DNA from: Heterobilharzia americana
Taxonomy: Eukaryota > Platyhelminthes > Trematoda > Strigeidida > Schistosomatidae
Assembly: GCA_944470555.2 (NCBI GenBank)
Contig: OX104127.1
Coordinates: forward strand, 47,730,934 to 47,794,933
Length of the DNA stretch: 64,000 bases
Reading direction: 5' to 3'
Made by a program: the position numbers and the translations under genes. Positions within the stretch are counted from its first letter, which is position 1. Each line of letters opens with the position of its first letter. Below the pieces are notes generated by a model. That model searched no databases and was not told the DNA's origin. It saw only the letters and a program-made list of their open reading frames with translations. This document shows positions 1 to 12,029 of the stretch, piece after piece.

Positions 1-1350
1 TTCAGTATTTTGTAAGCCATTATCAAGTTACCTTGTAACCATCGGTGGCTAATAGAGTGTAGGCCCTGGTCATTCAGTCCATTCTCACATGATTTTCGTA
101 GCATTCCCCCCTCCTGACTTTATCCAGTAGGTTAGTGCCACTTTTCAGTTGTGGCGGAGCGAAGACGTTATGAACCTCTAGGTGGGGTCGTATGCAAGTC
201 ATGTAGAGCCTCGGAAAGAGCTCTGGTGTGAGGGCACCTAGTTATCTACGCACAAAGTGAGGTAAACTATATGCCTTTGAGGCATCACCTGGGTAATCGG
301 AATCCGTGTCCAGTTTCTCAGTCACCATTGAATCCAGGTGGTTCTCTACTGTTGTATAGGGTAGACGTGAACCACAGAGATAGTGGGATACTTTCTGGGG
401 ATTGGGAGTGCTGGAAGACATGGACCGGCATTTATCCAGGTTAGATGCTAGTTCCTTATCAGTTCCCCACTCCTCTAGTGTTTTGAGGCCGTTCTGTAAT
501 GCACTCGATTCCGCTTCGCAAGTTATTGCCCTCCATTACTTGATGTCGTCAGCATATGGAGAATCGGAGAGCTGATGCGTGGCTGCGGGTCACTCACTAC
601 CAGCAGGAACAACAATGGACCTAGGATTGCTCCTGGTGAGTCACCGGATGAGGATGTTCTCCAAGTTGGGTGGACCCTGTTGACTTTCGTGCAGAACTCC
701 TTACTGTCTAAGTGGTTCTGCAGCCACAATCGCACCCACCAGCGGATACCTAACCCAGCCATCTTATGTATTACAATCGTGTGCGAGACAATGTCAAGGG
801 CTCTGGCGAAGTCCAGAAAAATTGCGTGAACTGGGACCTTGAGATCGCAGCATGCCGTCCAGTGATCATGGGCTGTCTAGAGGTTGGAGGCACCCGATTT
901 TCCCTTTCTGAAGCCATGTTGAGCCTCACTGAGTGCTCGCCTCATGTCCAGATATTCCCCGATGCGGTCGTCTATCACACGTTCTATAGCGTTTGACACT
1001 ACGGGTAGGAGTGCTACGGGTCTAAAACAGATGGGATTCTGCCTGTCTCCTTCTTCGAAGATGGAGGAGAGGATGCCTCGTTTCCGCTCCCGTGTGAGTT
1101 ATCGTCCGTCCAAGGGGTGTTGGAAGAGACTGCAGACTAGGCCGCTTAAGTTACTTGCACATTCTTTAAACACATGGGTGAATGCCGTCGGACCCTGAGG
1201 ATTTTCCCGCGCTTAGCTTTGATGGCTTGGCGAGAGAGGCAGCACGAGTTATCTGTACCTCATGTGACTCTGCAGGGTCGGATAACTTTGAAAGCAGTTC
1301 GGGCAGTAGGTGTGCATACTGTTCCGATGGAATGTTGAGCTGTGTCAAGT
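1..1350 (-). pseudogene. CR1-like reverse transcriptase remnant
   Basis: The minus strand at 1348-1166 has a 60-codon frame that ends in the RT N-terminal signature SGSDGIHPCV (usual form GPDGIHPRVL). Further down, pieces read as the RT C-terminal part, including RRRLGALTPELFPRLY and IRPHLEV near 270-180, but in shifting frames. The palm with its catalytic aspartates is recognisable only as an SPYADDIK-like piece near 560. Many stops show it is dead. Confidence 0.7.
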
Positions 1351-1829
1351 GTGGCGCTCAACGTTTCAGAGGTCTCCCGTTCAGAGAGGTTTTCTCTGCT
1401 CGGACCTTCTGTGACTCATGCTCATTGGCTTATCAATTTTCTCTTTGCCGTGAGTCGGTATAGGTCTTTGGGATTTACCTCAAGTTTCTTGATGAAGTTG
1501 ACCTGGAACGACCTCCCTTCTCCCCGTACCCTAACGTTGCTTCGACTTCGTAGAGATGAGTAAGCGACGCGATCGTTCTCATCTCTGAAGAGCCTCCATT
1601 TGTGTCATGTCTTTCTCTTGGCTTTTAGGAGGCACTCAGTGCCTCGTTTTAGCCGTGAATCCCGCTTTCTGGGTGTTATTACCACCAAGGGGACATTTTG
1701 CGAGGTCGCCGCCCCAATGATTCCCCTTACGGGCTCCCAGCGTTGGTCAACCGATAGGGACCACCAACCCACTGGCCACGGAGCTCTCGATAGGCTTCAG
1801 TTCACCCCTTAGTAGTTTGCCCTGTTGCA

Positions 1830-2530
1830 GCAGAGGCGAGGGTACGGTCCCTCCCACGATAATTGTTCACTGATCACCAAGTCAAACACTATCATGGCAT
1901 GATCGCTACTTTCAAGAGGTGTTTGGACTTGGACGTTTTCAACCAGAAGGTGATCACTAGTCAGTAGGTAATCCAGTTCAGGTGGTTTACCATCTGACCC
2001 CCAGCGGGTATTGTCGCCAACTTTTTCGTGCAGCCTGGCCATTTGGATGGCGTCTAGCAGGTTACAATCGAACTTCGGCTCAGAGTCGTGTCCTCTTGCT
2101 CTAGGCTTAGGGTTGGGACGTTGGATCTGGTCGTACCCTATAGTTGACACTGGATATTACTTGGAGTACTTTTCGGTTGTGTTTCAAGTTGTCATTAGGA
2201 GACCTGTAGATTCCTCCAACTAGGTACCTAGTGTGTTTGACCGTGAAGTGGCATTAGGTAGAGTCTGAGAGCTTTGTCAGTACAGAGTCAGTGGCTTGTT
2301 CACGTTTGAGCCAGCTGTTCATGTATATTGCAACCCCCCTTCGCCCCCGTGTCCTCTAGCCCTTCTGAACAGAATCATGTCGTCTATGTTAACTTCGGTA
2401 TCGCCTATGTTTGGTGATAATCGTGTTTCTGTCAGGATCATGATTTTCGGAACAAGGTCGAAACAGAGGGATTGGAACTGTGATATTTTATTTCGGAGTC
2501 CTCTCATGTGGCTGTAATGACACTTGGAGA
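1830..2530 (-). pseudogene. CR1-like apurinic-type endonuclease remnant
   Basis: Minus-strand frames at 2801-2319 and 2150-1809 carry the two ends of an exonuclease-endonuclease-phosphatase fold. The N-terminal part has the motif ILTETRLSP, where the E is the metal-binding glutamate. The C-terminal part has PELDYLLTSD and ESSDHAMIVF, matching the conserved D/N and SDH blocks. In the family this domain nicks the target DNA to prime reverse transcription. The middle is frameshifted. Confidence 0.7.
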
Positions 2531-2579
2531 AGCCTCTCGTAACGCGAGATGTCTCTGGTTTTGGATGTGAGGGTTTTCG

Positions 2580-3990
2580 CTGACCGGCCAGCTCCAGTGT
2601 AATTGGCCAAGTCAAGCTTTTGCCCGAGTCGATTGGTACGGTCGGTGTTATTTGAAGGTTGCCGGTCTGGCTCTCAACGTGCTGGTTTAGGGTGATGGTG
2701 GCCAGAGTGCTTGGGGAAAGCCGCTGTCTGCTGTTGTCACGGTGTTTTTGGTCTGCTTTCACAGCAGCGAACATTCCAGCTTTTGGGGCTCTTGAATTCA
2801 CACCACGTCTCTGGAACCCTGGTAAGGACTTCTGGGGATTAGAAGTTGACAGCCATCAGTCTAGGTGAGGTCATGGTTGTCAGATGTGAGGGGCGTGGCA
2901 GCTTGCCGATTGCCACTGCCGCAACCCTACTCGGCTCCATCCGAGCTGTTAACCACTCCCACTGTTAGGCATCATGGATGTACTTATCACCTTCGGTACC
3001 GGTCACTATTTCAGGTATCCCATGTGTGACCATGGCTGCGAGTTTTGGTGGATCAGCGGCTTCTCAATACGTCTTTCTTGACATTTACGATCGGTTGAGT
3101 CTGGCTGTAATTTTAGACGATCTGTTGATGACGAGGGCGTGTGACAGTAAGAAGAACGATTTAACGTTTCTAGTTGAGCCTAGAATCACTCTTGGCGGCG
3201 GGGGCTTCCCTGCGGTTGAGCGGACGCCTTTATACAGTCAACGCAGTCCTGGCTTGTGAGCGCCCAGACCTAGGGTGGCAGAAATGGAGTTCCACCGCTG
3301 CCTATCAAACTTGCCCTGATGCTCCGGAAGGCAATCATTGCAGACAGCAACGTTAAACAGAGTGATAGAGCCAGATCGGTCAGTGATGTCAACATTATCC
3401 TTTTCCACAGGTGCGCTTTCAGGGATGATTCGAGCTTTTTTCTCCACCCTAACCCATTCCCTTTGTTGTCCGCTGGTTGCTGTCCCCTGTGCGGCTGCAA
3501 GGCTTGAAGTGGATGCGGTTGCCGTCGGTGTGGGTAGCGTTTTTAATCCTAGATCCTCTCAGGTTTCTGACCTTCAGTAGGCCATTGCCGTAATCCCCTG
3601 GAGAGTTGATCTCCTCTGCGATAGTGGTTTGGACGGATACCTGCTTCTTGGCTACTGGAGATTTATCGGCTACTCTAAGTAAGCTCGAAGCTGGGTGCGG
3701 TCTCGGAGGGCACTGTAGGAAAATGCACCGAAATCACATGCACGGGTGGTGCGTCATAAAGCTATAGTACTGATGTGGCACTTCTCTATCACATCTGCAG
3801 TGCACCTATCCCTTGCAGCTGTTTCACTCAAAGGCTGCATCGCTTTTGGTGACAGTGAGAGCACGCGTATGGCAGTTGTCATCATGTCCGTGTGGTTTTT
3901 CTAAATGCTTCCTCCCTACTTTTTGATGTTTCCCCTAGTGGTTCTCACTGGGGGATCAGGGTAAGCACCGGCTGTAGCATGGGGCTCTGA
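2580..3990 (-). pseudogene. CR1-like ORF1 remnant
   Basis: Around 3070-2935 the minus strand reads with HGIPE, a W-rich helix (QWEWL), KLPRPSHL and PRLMAV. The same series occurs in the better-preserved ORF1 at 31534-32343 on the plus strand, so this is the same protein in a decayed copy. ORF1 proteins of this clade bind the element RNA. Upstream minus-strand frames at 3447-3238 and 4316-3993 are low-complexity and only possibly part of it. Confidence 0.6.
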
Positions 3991-4804
3991 GTCTACTTGA
4001 CTAGAATAGTTATGTTTACAGTGCCTAGAGGATTGGCTGAACGGCTAACCTCTAGTGTTGCAAGCCGTGACTGTAACTGTTCGGCTGAGGTGTACCTAGG
4101 TGGTGCGTTCGTATCCTCATTAGCCTTCTTCGTCATGTTTTGACGTCTCGTGGCTGCAGCCACCGTAACTACCGAAAGTGTGGTGGTCAGTGACTGCGGC
4201 GAGACTATGCTTGAAGTATTTCTAATACTTTCCTTTTTCAGGGTCAGCATACCTTTACCACTCACAGTAATAAACAGATGGAGATAATAACAGGTTCGAT
4301 AAAAGGAGTAGAGCAATGAAAATGCGAAGCAAGTAGACAGAAGACTTTCGACCTTACCTTCGATTATCTGTTCCTCCCACTCAGTCGAAGTCCGAAAACT
4401 GCCAAGTCCTGGACCTAGAATTTAGCGAGATATATTTTGCTGCAGGTGCAGCAACCTGAGCTATAACAGTTGGTCGAGACAACTAGACTTACCACGCAGT
4501 TGTCCGTTTGGATCGTAATAGTGGTGATGAAGTGAGAAGTGATGCGTTATGCAGCAGAACTGTCGCCAAACGCTGAATAAGGAGTTAGAATCTCCTGTTG
4601 GACTGTCGCCAATGCGGATTTTGTCTTGACGGGTGAAGACAAGCGAAAACACGTCACTATTCAGGGAGTGCGCTCTGCTATAATAGATTGCAAATATATA
4701 GGAGGTATGTTAGGCGGAAAACTTATCGATATGTTTCAGCCAATACACCGGCGATAAACCAGAATCCCTGCTACCAAATCTGCCACTCACTGGTTAAAAT
4801 CCTC

Positions 4805-5233
4805 TCACGGTTTCACTTCGAAACCAAGGGAAAAGACAAAACGATTCAGACATTCGAACATATTGTTCCCACCGAACATTATCTCCGCAGGTCTACTGTC
4901 CATGGTCAGTAACATCGTCGTAATTTCATTCCATCTAATGTGCTTGAGCACATTCCACGCATCCTCTACACTTCTGGTTCTTCCCTGTCCTCGGAAGCCG
5001 AACTTCATGCACTTTCCTACATCCAAACCGTAAGTGACAAATAACTGGAATAAAGAAATTCCTCTAACGAGCTCAGTAAATTCAATCTCCGGAAAAGCAC
5101 GATACAAAGCAGTTTGCTGCTGCACGCTGAAATGTGCCACACCCATCCGATAAGAGGGGTGGCGGATAGGGCTTGAGCTGTCAATCCTCTTCCGGTAGAA
5201 TATATTCGCGTATTCAGTCGCTTCATATTTCAC
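4805..5233 (-). CDS. unidentified 142-codon frame, coding-like
   Basis: An uninterrupted minus-strand frame of 142 codons with balanced composition (many F, R, E, M, G), unlike the low-complexity shadow frames nearby. I do not recognise the family. Notable stretches are GVAHFSVQQQ, AFPEIEFTELVRG, FGFRGQGRTRS and MFGGNNMFECLNRF. The frame stays open upstream to about 5290, and a second coding-like frame (about 5430-5270) with FPDNKNVPMFSFNPDR seems to run into it across a shift near 5280. This suggests a longer protein broken by one indel or an unseen intron. Downstream, the minus-strand frame at 4652-4461 passes a good GTAAGT donor just after GQLRG. No transposon motif is visible. It could be a host exon, an unknown mobile-element protein or an old captured viral gene; the sequence does not decide. 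Confidence 0.35.
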   Translation of the reverse strand: MKYEATEYANIFYRKRIDSSSPIRHPSYRMGVAHFSVQQQTALYRAFPEIEFTELVRGISLFQLFVTYGLDVGKCMKFGFRGQGRTRSVEDAWNVLKHIRWNEITTMLLTMDSRPAEIMFGGNNMFECLNRFVFSLGFEVKP

Positions 5234-5480
5234 ACTCGGTTTGTTTTCATCTCTGCGACTAACTGTGGCAACATAAGGTTTGTTCGGGAAGTCTTAAGTC
5301 AAAGCAGCTACCCGGAAAAGTCACCAACGTATCTAACCGAACACGGTCGGGGTTGAACGAAAACATCGGAACATTTTTATTATCTGGAAAAAATAGAAGG
5401 AAGCCATCGCGACTCATGCCCTGTATCCAGGTCATAAAATATTATTTGAAAAGGTAAAAGTCCTGCAAAAGTGTTTTCAC

Positions 5481-8380
5481 ACAAAGAGGAGGCCGTTGCA
5501 GAAACTTTGGACGTTCATTCGTACTCTTCTTCGGTCAATGGAAAAGATATCCTACAAATATGGCAAACAGTGACCTGGATGAATGATTCCGAAAAATATA
5601 TGAGGAGAAGGCAGAACACTACTTCATTTCAACCTATCCCAAATAATTTATTCCGAATTTATTCATGTTCGAATAGTTTCCGGTGTTACTTCGCTCAATC
5701 GTCTTAATCGCGTCAAAAATGTACTGGTTTCATTTTAACAACCTATCCAATCCCACTACATAGTACTTTATTTATCTACTATTTTCAAACAGTTCCACGC
5801 TCCGTTCTGAGTTATGCACATTCCATGAACCATTCTACATATTACATAACCCGCTTTGTTATCATTCGTACTTCAACTGTTATCAAAGTCCCTTAATCGT
5901 TATTATTATTATTATCATTATCATTATTATTATTGGTTATTATATATTGTTTGCTGTTCAAATATTCATCTTTCCAAAATAGTGATTTATTCTTTCCCGC
6001 CCCTAATGACCCACTACTCCGTTGTACTTTCCGTAGTTGAAATGTATTTCCCCACCCAAATTTTGCTCCACCCTGCTTACACGACTGGAAAAGGCCCCAC
6101 TGATTGGTTTTCTAATTCACTAGCCTATATTATGTTGGTCTTTGTTCTGTATCATGATGTCATTGGGTGCTCGTGAAGGTCAACCTCTGCATCAAAACTT
6201 GAGTTATGACCTGAAAACAGTATCAGATTCACACTTATGAAAATGATCTTCCTAGCAACGTCAAAACGTTGGGGAGCAATACGAGACGCTAATCTACTTT
6301 GTTATTTGTTTCAACGTACCACTTCGGGATGATACAGGTAAAAATACACTTTTGACGGTGAATGAAGTTTTCTTGCCTCCCAGAAAGACGGAAGCGTATG
6401 GCTTTTGTAGATTCTGGATCGCTATAGTACCTAGTAGTTGCCTCATTCAAATCCATTAATCCCACTTTTCAGCCCATTCAGCTTTCAAACTCTTGAGACA
6501 TTATAACTTGAGCTGCAACCGCAATCAGACATTTTCCCAATTGTCGTGAAATAAAATAAGTACGAATCTGTGCTGTTGTCGCCTTTATCGAAATGTTTCC
6601 GCACCAGTAGCCTGCAGGCCTCATGACCTGCAAGTTCATCAGTACTGTGTTTACGTTGTATGGCCTCTATCCAATGTCGTGATTTGTGAGGTCAGCCCGG
6701 TCAGGTGTGAAGAGAAGGGCACTGAGTAGTGATAATGCAAAAGCACGAGCTGATAACAGAAGGAAGGCATGGAACACTTTATTTTAACCCACCGGCTAGG
6801 TTAGGGTCATGGTGGTAGCACCACCACCCACAGGAAATGATGGTCCTAGCAGAAGTTAAGTACACCTTAGGCTTTGGATTGCATCTAGAGACTTTAGAAT
6901 GTAGCTTATAATAAGTTAACTAGGGATGACTCCATCCGGGCTACAAAGCTGGTTTTACGACCTCCATCAGACAAAACGTTTAATGAGTTCGAGCGATGTT
7001 GGAGAAACTGGCAAATAGTGAAACACCAGTAAACTTGACCACATCTTACGTAATATATTGATTTGAAGGCACAAGACTGGTAGGGCACTGCCACGATTGT
7101 AATATTCAGTGAAGAAATCTGTGCACTGCCTTTACAGTTATATACCATTTTAGACTATGCGGAATAAGTCTACCAAGCATGACTTCGGTTCCCCACTTGT
7201 GATAGCATCAGACAAAGTGCCATCGCGTGGGTTAGATGTGACTCGATCAGGTCTCATCCCCAAAACTGACCATCGATTACCCACGGTACTCCAGTCTCAG
7301 ATGCAAAACCTTGATCAGTAAAACTACAGAAAATGTTCAGAGCCTACGTGACGTCGACATGGCATGAATGGAAATGGTCTTGACATCCTTGAAGTTTCAG
7401 TGGAAAATACTCTATCCATCGTAACAATAATAATGACATATTTCATACCACATAAATTACCTGAAAACAAACCAGTCTACAGGTTTGGTCATTTTGGTAG
7501 TGTGAACTGACTGTTGTACACAATGCCAAGTTATGCAATAGGCACCATTTTTCCCGGCGCACAAGAGTCTCCTTTACGGTTATTCCCCTGTGGTGTGGGG
7601 TGCCCGTTAGCATCCTAACATCCTCTTCCGCCTTTAGCACGTGAGACACCATCACGAAACCCTCAACATTAGGAGCTAACTAAAACCTAGACTACATTTC
7701 AGGATGCAACATGCTGGGACTGGAACCTCTGTGGAAGAGGCGACTTGGAATGAATCTTATATTTTACCATAAATTACTTCGTAAGCAAATGCTCTCATAC
7801 GGCCCGGAAATTAAAATACTTGTAACGTAGGAATTATTCGGCTGTTGTCTGAGCCATCGAAATTTCTTGATGGTGGGGAGGGTAGTGCAGACGCGACCTT
7901 GGATTGTGTGCTCGTCATCGATTTGGTGGCACGGTGCATTCCGACAGATGCGATTTCTAGGACTCCACATGGATGAAGGACTAGTTAGGTAGACCTGAAA
8001 AATGAACAACAAAAGCGAGCGGCAGGCGAAATTCCGAACAGGAGCACAGAAATACTACGCAGGAGTATATCAACCATGAGATATCTGGGTGAGTTCTTTG
8101 TACTGACTATAAAAGTTACTTGAAGAAATATCCAAAACCAACTATTCAGAGGTAAGCTTATTGGGAAGAGGATGAAGGTGCATACGAAAGTAGTGGAGAC
8201 TAGACTGAAGCGGAAGATATCACCGCCAAATAGGGAGACCCAGTCAAACAGGAATGCTGAAATAATGCGGGTCAACACAGCGATTTTCAATTCCGAAATA
8301 ATACTGAAATAGGACAATTGGGTGGATTTTTACGGACAACCGTCATTATTCATGCACTTGTAGAATAATTTCAACTTGCA
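5481..8380. other. non-coding stretch, no gene recognised
   Basis: AT-rich sequence with only short shadow frames. I see an ATT-type microsatellite at 5900-5934. I recognise no element, RNA gene or exon in the rest. Confidence 0.5.
5900..5934. repeat. ATT/ATC microsatellite
   Basis: About eleven TAT/CAT triplets in a row with two interruptions (ATTATCATTATC in the middle). Confidence 0.9.
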
Positions 8381-8390
8381 TACGTAAATG

Positions 8391-8830
8391 CAGGTTTATT
8401 TACGCGCAATTCCAGCCTTTTTTCATCGCCGACCGCTTCAATGACACATAATTCTAGCCTTATTTCCACACTATCCGCATCATTTCGGCGGTCCAGGGAA
8501 ATTTTGGGCTAAAAATTCCTTCCCTTACCTATCGATCAGAATATTGCGGCTATTCGCCTGATTATTTCAGGAATTACCGCTTTATTTTCGCAAAATACCA
8601 GCCTTATTCGCACATTGTTTCCGCAGTGCAGGAAAAATTTGAGTCAAGATTTCCTACCCCTTAAGCATGGATGGCAACATATGCGCTATTCACGTCATTA
8701 TCTCAGCAGCGACCGCGATGTTTACGCGAAGTTCAAGCTTTATTTCCGCACTATTTCGGCGGTGACCGCTTTCTTTACGCAACACTACGGCCTTGTTGGA
8801 GCACTGTCTCAGCACTCACCGCTTTATTGA
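8391..8830. repeat. degenerate tandem repeat, about 138-bp unit
   Basis: Blocks of the type CCGCTTTATTTACGC, then AGCCTTATTTCCGCAC, then TTTCGGCGGT recur at about 8391, 8432, 8575, 8710 and 8764. Between the second and third and between the third and fourth, a further shared segment (GCAGGAAAAATTTGAG and its relative CCAGGGAAATTTTGGG) makes the real period about 138 bp. About three full units are present, each roughly 70-80 percent alike by eye. The 114-codon frame across them is a by-product of the repeat. Confidence 0.7.
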
Positions 8831-8849
8831 CTCTACATTTCTGCATTCC

Positions 8850-9660
8850 ATGGATATATTGCGCAACATATCGCAACGCTTCCAAACATTACCCAGAGGA
8901 AGTGAAAAGTACAAGTCGTTTTATGGTACATATATCTATCGAAATTATTTGCAATAAATTTATTCCGGTTGTCGTGTTTCATTCATTTTCGTTGCCACAG
9001 CCATCTGCTTTCTAAATAAAATTGTAATTTATTACACAGCGACAGTGATCAAGTTTTTTAAGTACAACTGCAGAATTTAAAGTAAACCTACCGGGTTCGT
9101 ATGTTATCATGTATTGATGAAAGTTGTGCTGTAAACATGAAACAGCTAGCAGACCTAGCGGACCCTTTTCTTCCTTTCGGTAATCTCATTCTTCTTACCA
9201 TTATTTTGCCGTCATAGGTAAAAGAGCAGTAGGTTTCATAAAGATACGCCGTAGAGGCGAGGGTAGTTCAAGTTTATATCCCTACCATTATGCCTCTTGG
9301 TCAGTTATCTCAATCTCCGCATATTTTCACGTCAATTTTTAATATTCTTGTGCTACGCTCAATAGAGTTGATGGTTACGAGGATATTCCCAGCTTACCTT
9401 CAGCTGGCTAGGACCGCGCATGCGTAATTGACTTAATCGTCCCTTGGTATGTACCACGCATCGGGCAACACTTGTGACCATTATATCTCCACTCATGCCA
9501 TAGTCAAGCTTTATTTATCGCACAAAACTTACTTGTACTACTGTACAGCACAGAGATTCATGGCTTATTGCAAAGGGAAAAGGCAACGGTGAACGGAACG
9601 TTTATTTGTAGGAGGAGTTAGGAGTAGCTGAACTATGGTAGCATTGAGGTTGGGAACAGT
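8850..9660. other. non-coding stretch, nothing recognised
   Basis: No frame with family resemblance and no repeat matching others in the window was seen. The right end may include the 3' untranslated part of the CR1 copy that follows. Confidence 0.4.
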
Positions 9661-9699
9661 AACCGGCATCAAACACAATTACCACAAATTCGCATAGAA

Positions 9700-11420
9700 T
9701 GGTATGTAATTCGACAACAATTGCTTACAGTCTGATAAATTTTTGGGTGGTTGCATTGGATTATTGCGTATTGGACCCAAGACATTTGGTGGGCCAATAG
9801 GGGACATAGTGTCGTCCACACAGGGTACATTAGGAATCCTGTATACTCCAAGTTCATTGAGGTAGTGGTTTAAGGTCGACTGAAACTGGGATAAAGTCTT
9901 GCAGCATAGGACATCATGCGGCAGTCTGTGTCAAATGTTAGAGTAACGAGTTAGGAAAAATGGAGACTTGAGCTGTTTGGACGCATATGGTAGTGTGGCT
10001 AGGGAGTCTTGGTCTCTAAGATTATAGGATTTTTCGCCAGCGAAATATACCGTATCCTCATTGGTAGTCACTTCGTGGTGTAGGACTCTATAGAAAATGC
10101 TGAGGTTCAACTTTATTCGCCTTAACCACATGGGCTCTAACCGACCGGCATGACATCTGCTTCCGCATGAATCACCTGGGGAAATAAGTCTGGCAAAGTG
10201 TCGTTGAGTTTCCTTTATTTTCTGATCGTCACTAGACCGCAGGCAACTAAGTACAGTAGAACAGTATTCTAGTAGTGGTCGCATGCACATCTCATATAGA
10301 ATCAGTTTGGTTTCATTCAGGCGAAAGTTTCGGCGAATGAAGTTGGTCGGGCGGCGTGATTCGGAGCGCTAGGCCGTTGCGTGGTCTGCAAAGGAAAGGT
10401 CACTGGAGTACCTTATTCCAAGGTCACGAATACTGCCTAGCTGTTGCAGTGCAACGTTGTCCAGCCGAAGATTAGTTGGCACGTTTTGTTCACTGAAGAG
10501 CATAAAGTCGGACTACTGTGTATTCGGGGGTAGCAGCTACGTGTCACACCATCTTTGTAACTTGTCGAGATCGTTTTGTACGGTGGTATTGATGCTGCTA
10601 CATTGGTTAGGGTGAAAAGTGTACACTGCTTTCGGGCCATCTGCAAGGAGGAAGGTTTTCCCTGGTTGAAAGCAGGCAAATGTATCATTTATGTGCGTTA
10701 TAAAGGAAGAGGGTTTAAGGATGGAGTCTTGAATAACTCCACTGTTGATATTTCTGGTAAGGGAACGGTGTGAGCCCGTTTTGACAACTTGAACGCGGTT
10801 CAACAGAAATTAGCTGATCCAGTCATGCAACCCGCCACCTATTCCAGATGAATTCAATTTCCGAAGGAGTGAGGGGTGATGCACTTTGTCAAAGGCTTTG
10901 GTGAAATCGAAGTAAAGCGAGACAACCACGTTTCCATTGTCTCTATTGTTAATTACGTGTTCGAAGAATTCTAGGTGACACGTGATACAAGATTTCCTAG
11001 ACAGAAATCCATGCTGTGAGGAGTTCATAAGTTTGTGGTCTGAAAGGTGAGAAGAGATGGCGTTCTTCCCTATTTTCTCCATTAAACACGAGAGAACAGA
11101 TGTTATGTTGATGGGACGGCAATTTTCCGGGTAGAGTCTGGTGCCTTTTTTAAAGCACGGAGTAATATGACTAGTCTTCCATGAAACTGGGAGAGTGCCA
11201 GAGTTTAAGGACAGGCTGAATATTTTTGCTAGCCATATGGGGAAGTCCGCGCTGCCATTTTTAATGAAAATCCCAGGTATTCTGTCTACTCCTCCACTGA
11301 GAGAGGGTTTCAGTGAGTTTATTGCGTCACGTACGTTGCTCAGGTTAGATTCAACTCCAGAGATTTTGTGTGCTCCAGTGTCATCACTGTTGGATGACGA
11401 TGCTTCCGGTATTTAATTAC
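9700..11420 (-). pseudogene. CR1-like reverse transcriptase, 5'-truncated copy
   Basis: Minus-strand frames give the RT in order. The N-terminus around 11400-11090 has SLKPSLSGGVDRIPG. The fingers at 11082-10810 carry SSQHGFLSRKSCITCHL and LYFDFTKAFDKVHH, which contains the first catalytic aspartate. The palm at 10803-10537 has GVIQDSILKPSSF, and LLADGPK stands where F/YADD is expected, so the second catalytic Asp of the pair is lost. The thumb/C-terminus at 10290-9930 has RPLLEYCSTVL and MWLRRIKLNL. Stops separate the blocks. No endonuclease is attached; upstream sequence up to 12 kb shows none. Confidence 0.8.
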
Positions 11421-12025
11421 AACACCATAACAAATATTTTCAGTATTAGCGGTCTGAATTGCCGGGAAAGATAACACTGGAAGAGTGAGAAATGCTGGAC
11501 TTATATATTCACATGGATTACGTGGCTGTATGGATACTTACTTGTTCCTAAAACCATTGAAGTAGGTTATTGTTGGTTAATAAAGCTACAAACAAAAGAA
11601 TTGCTGTCAAAATAGACGTTTATCTGACGAAACATTGGATTTTGCAGGCGGGTCATTCATATCGGCTACTCACAACGCAAACGCCGAATACTGCGCCGTT
11701 TGGTGGCACTTTAGCGTGAAGAAAAGAATCGTGAGTAGAAATGACTCAAACTCAGAAGGATGTGAATATACCGTGAAATTTCCCGGCAATTTTCATAACT
11801 GTTAAAGACTTGATATCATTGTTGGGGTTAATGTCCTTCCCTCTGTGCCATTCAACATTGCCCGAACCTCTTGGGTTTCTCTGCAGTTATTAGTTTGATG
11901 AGGGCTGTAAACCGGCTACTCTCAAGTTAAATTCACAGCCTGAGAATAAAAATGTTTATTTATTTGTGTAAAAAATCATGCTAGTTAGAGAGTACCAGCT
12001 TTAAAATTTAGGTTATTTTCTCGTA
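11421..12025. other. non-coding stretch between two elements
   Basis: Lies between the CR1 reverse transcriptase (minus) and the RTE 5' end (plus). The endonuclease expected upstream of the CR1 RT is not here. An AATAAA hexamer in a T-rich context near 11945 is the only signal noted. Confidence 0.4.
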
Positions 12026-12029
12026 TATG

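Larger units (their letters stand above)
1..4260 (-). mobile_element. CR1-clade non-LTR retrotransposon, degenerate, cut by left window edge
   Basis: Read on the minus strand, pieces of ORF1 (about 3990-2580), an endonuclease (about 2530-1830) and a reverse transcriptase (about 1350-1) follow one another in the order of a CR1-type LINE. Every frame is broken by stops and shifts. The order and the ORF1/EN/RT content are seen directly. Assignment to CR1 rests on the ORF1 block with the short motif HGIPE and on an RT C-terminus like the other copies in this window. The 3' end lies left of the window or in the first bases. The copy is old and not functional. Confidence 0.75.

Noticed and set aside
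8671..9015. 114-codon plus-strand frame
   Set aside because: Runs across the degenerate tandem repeat and has no independent support.
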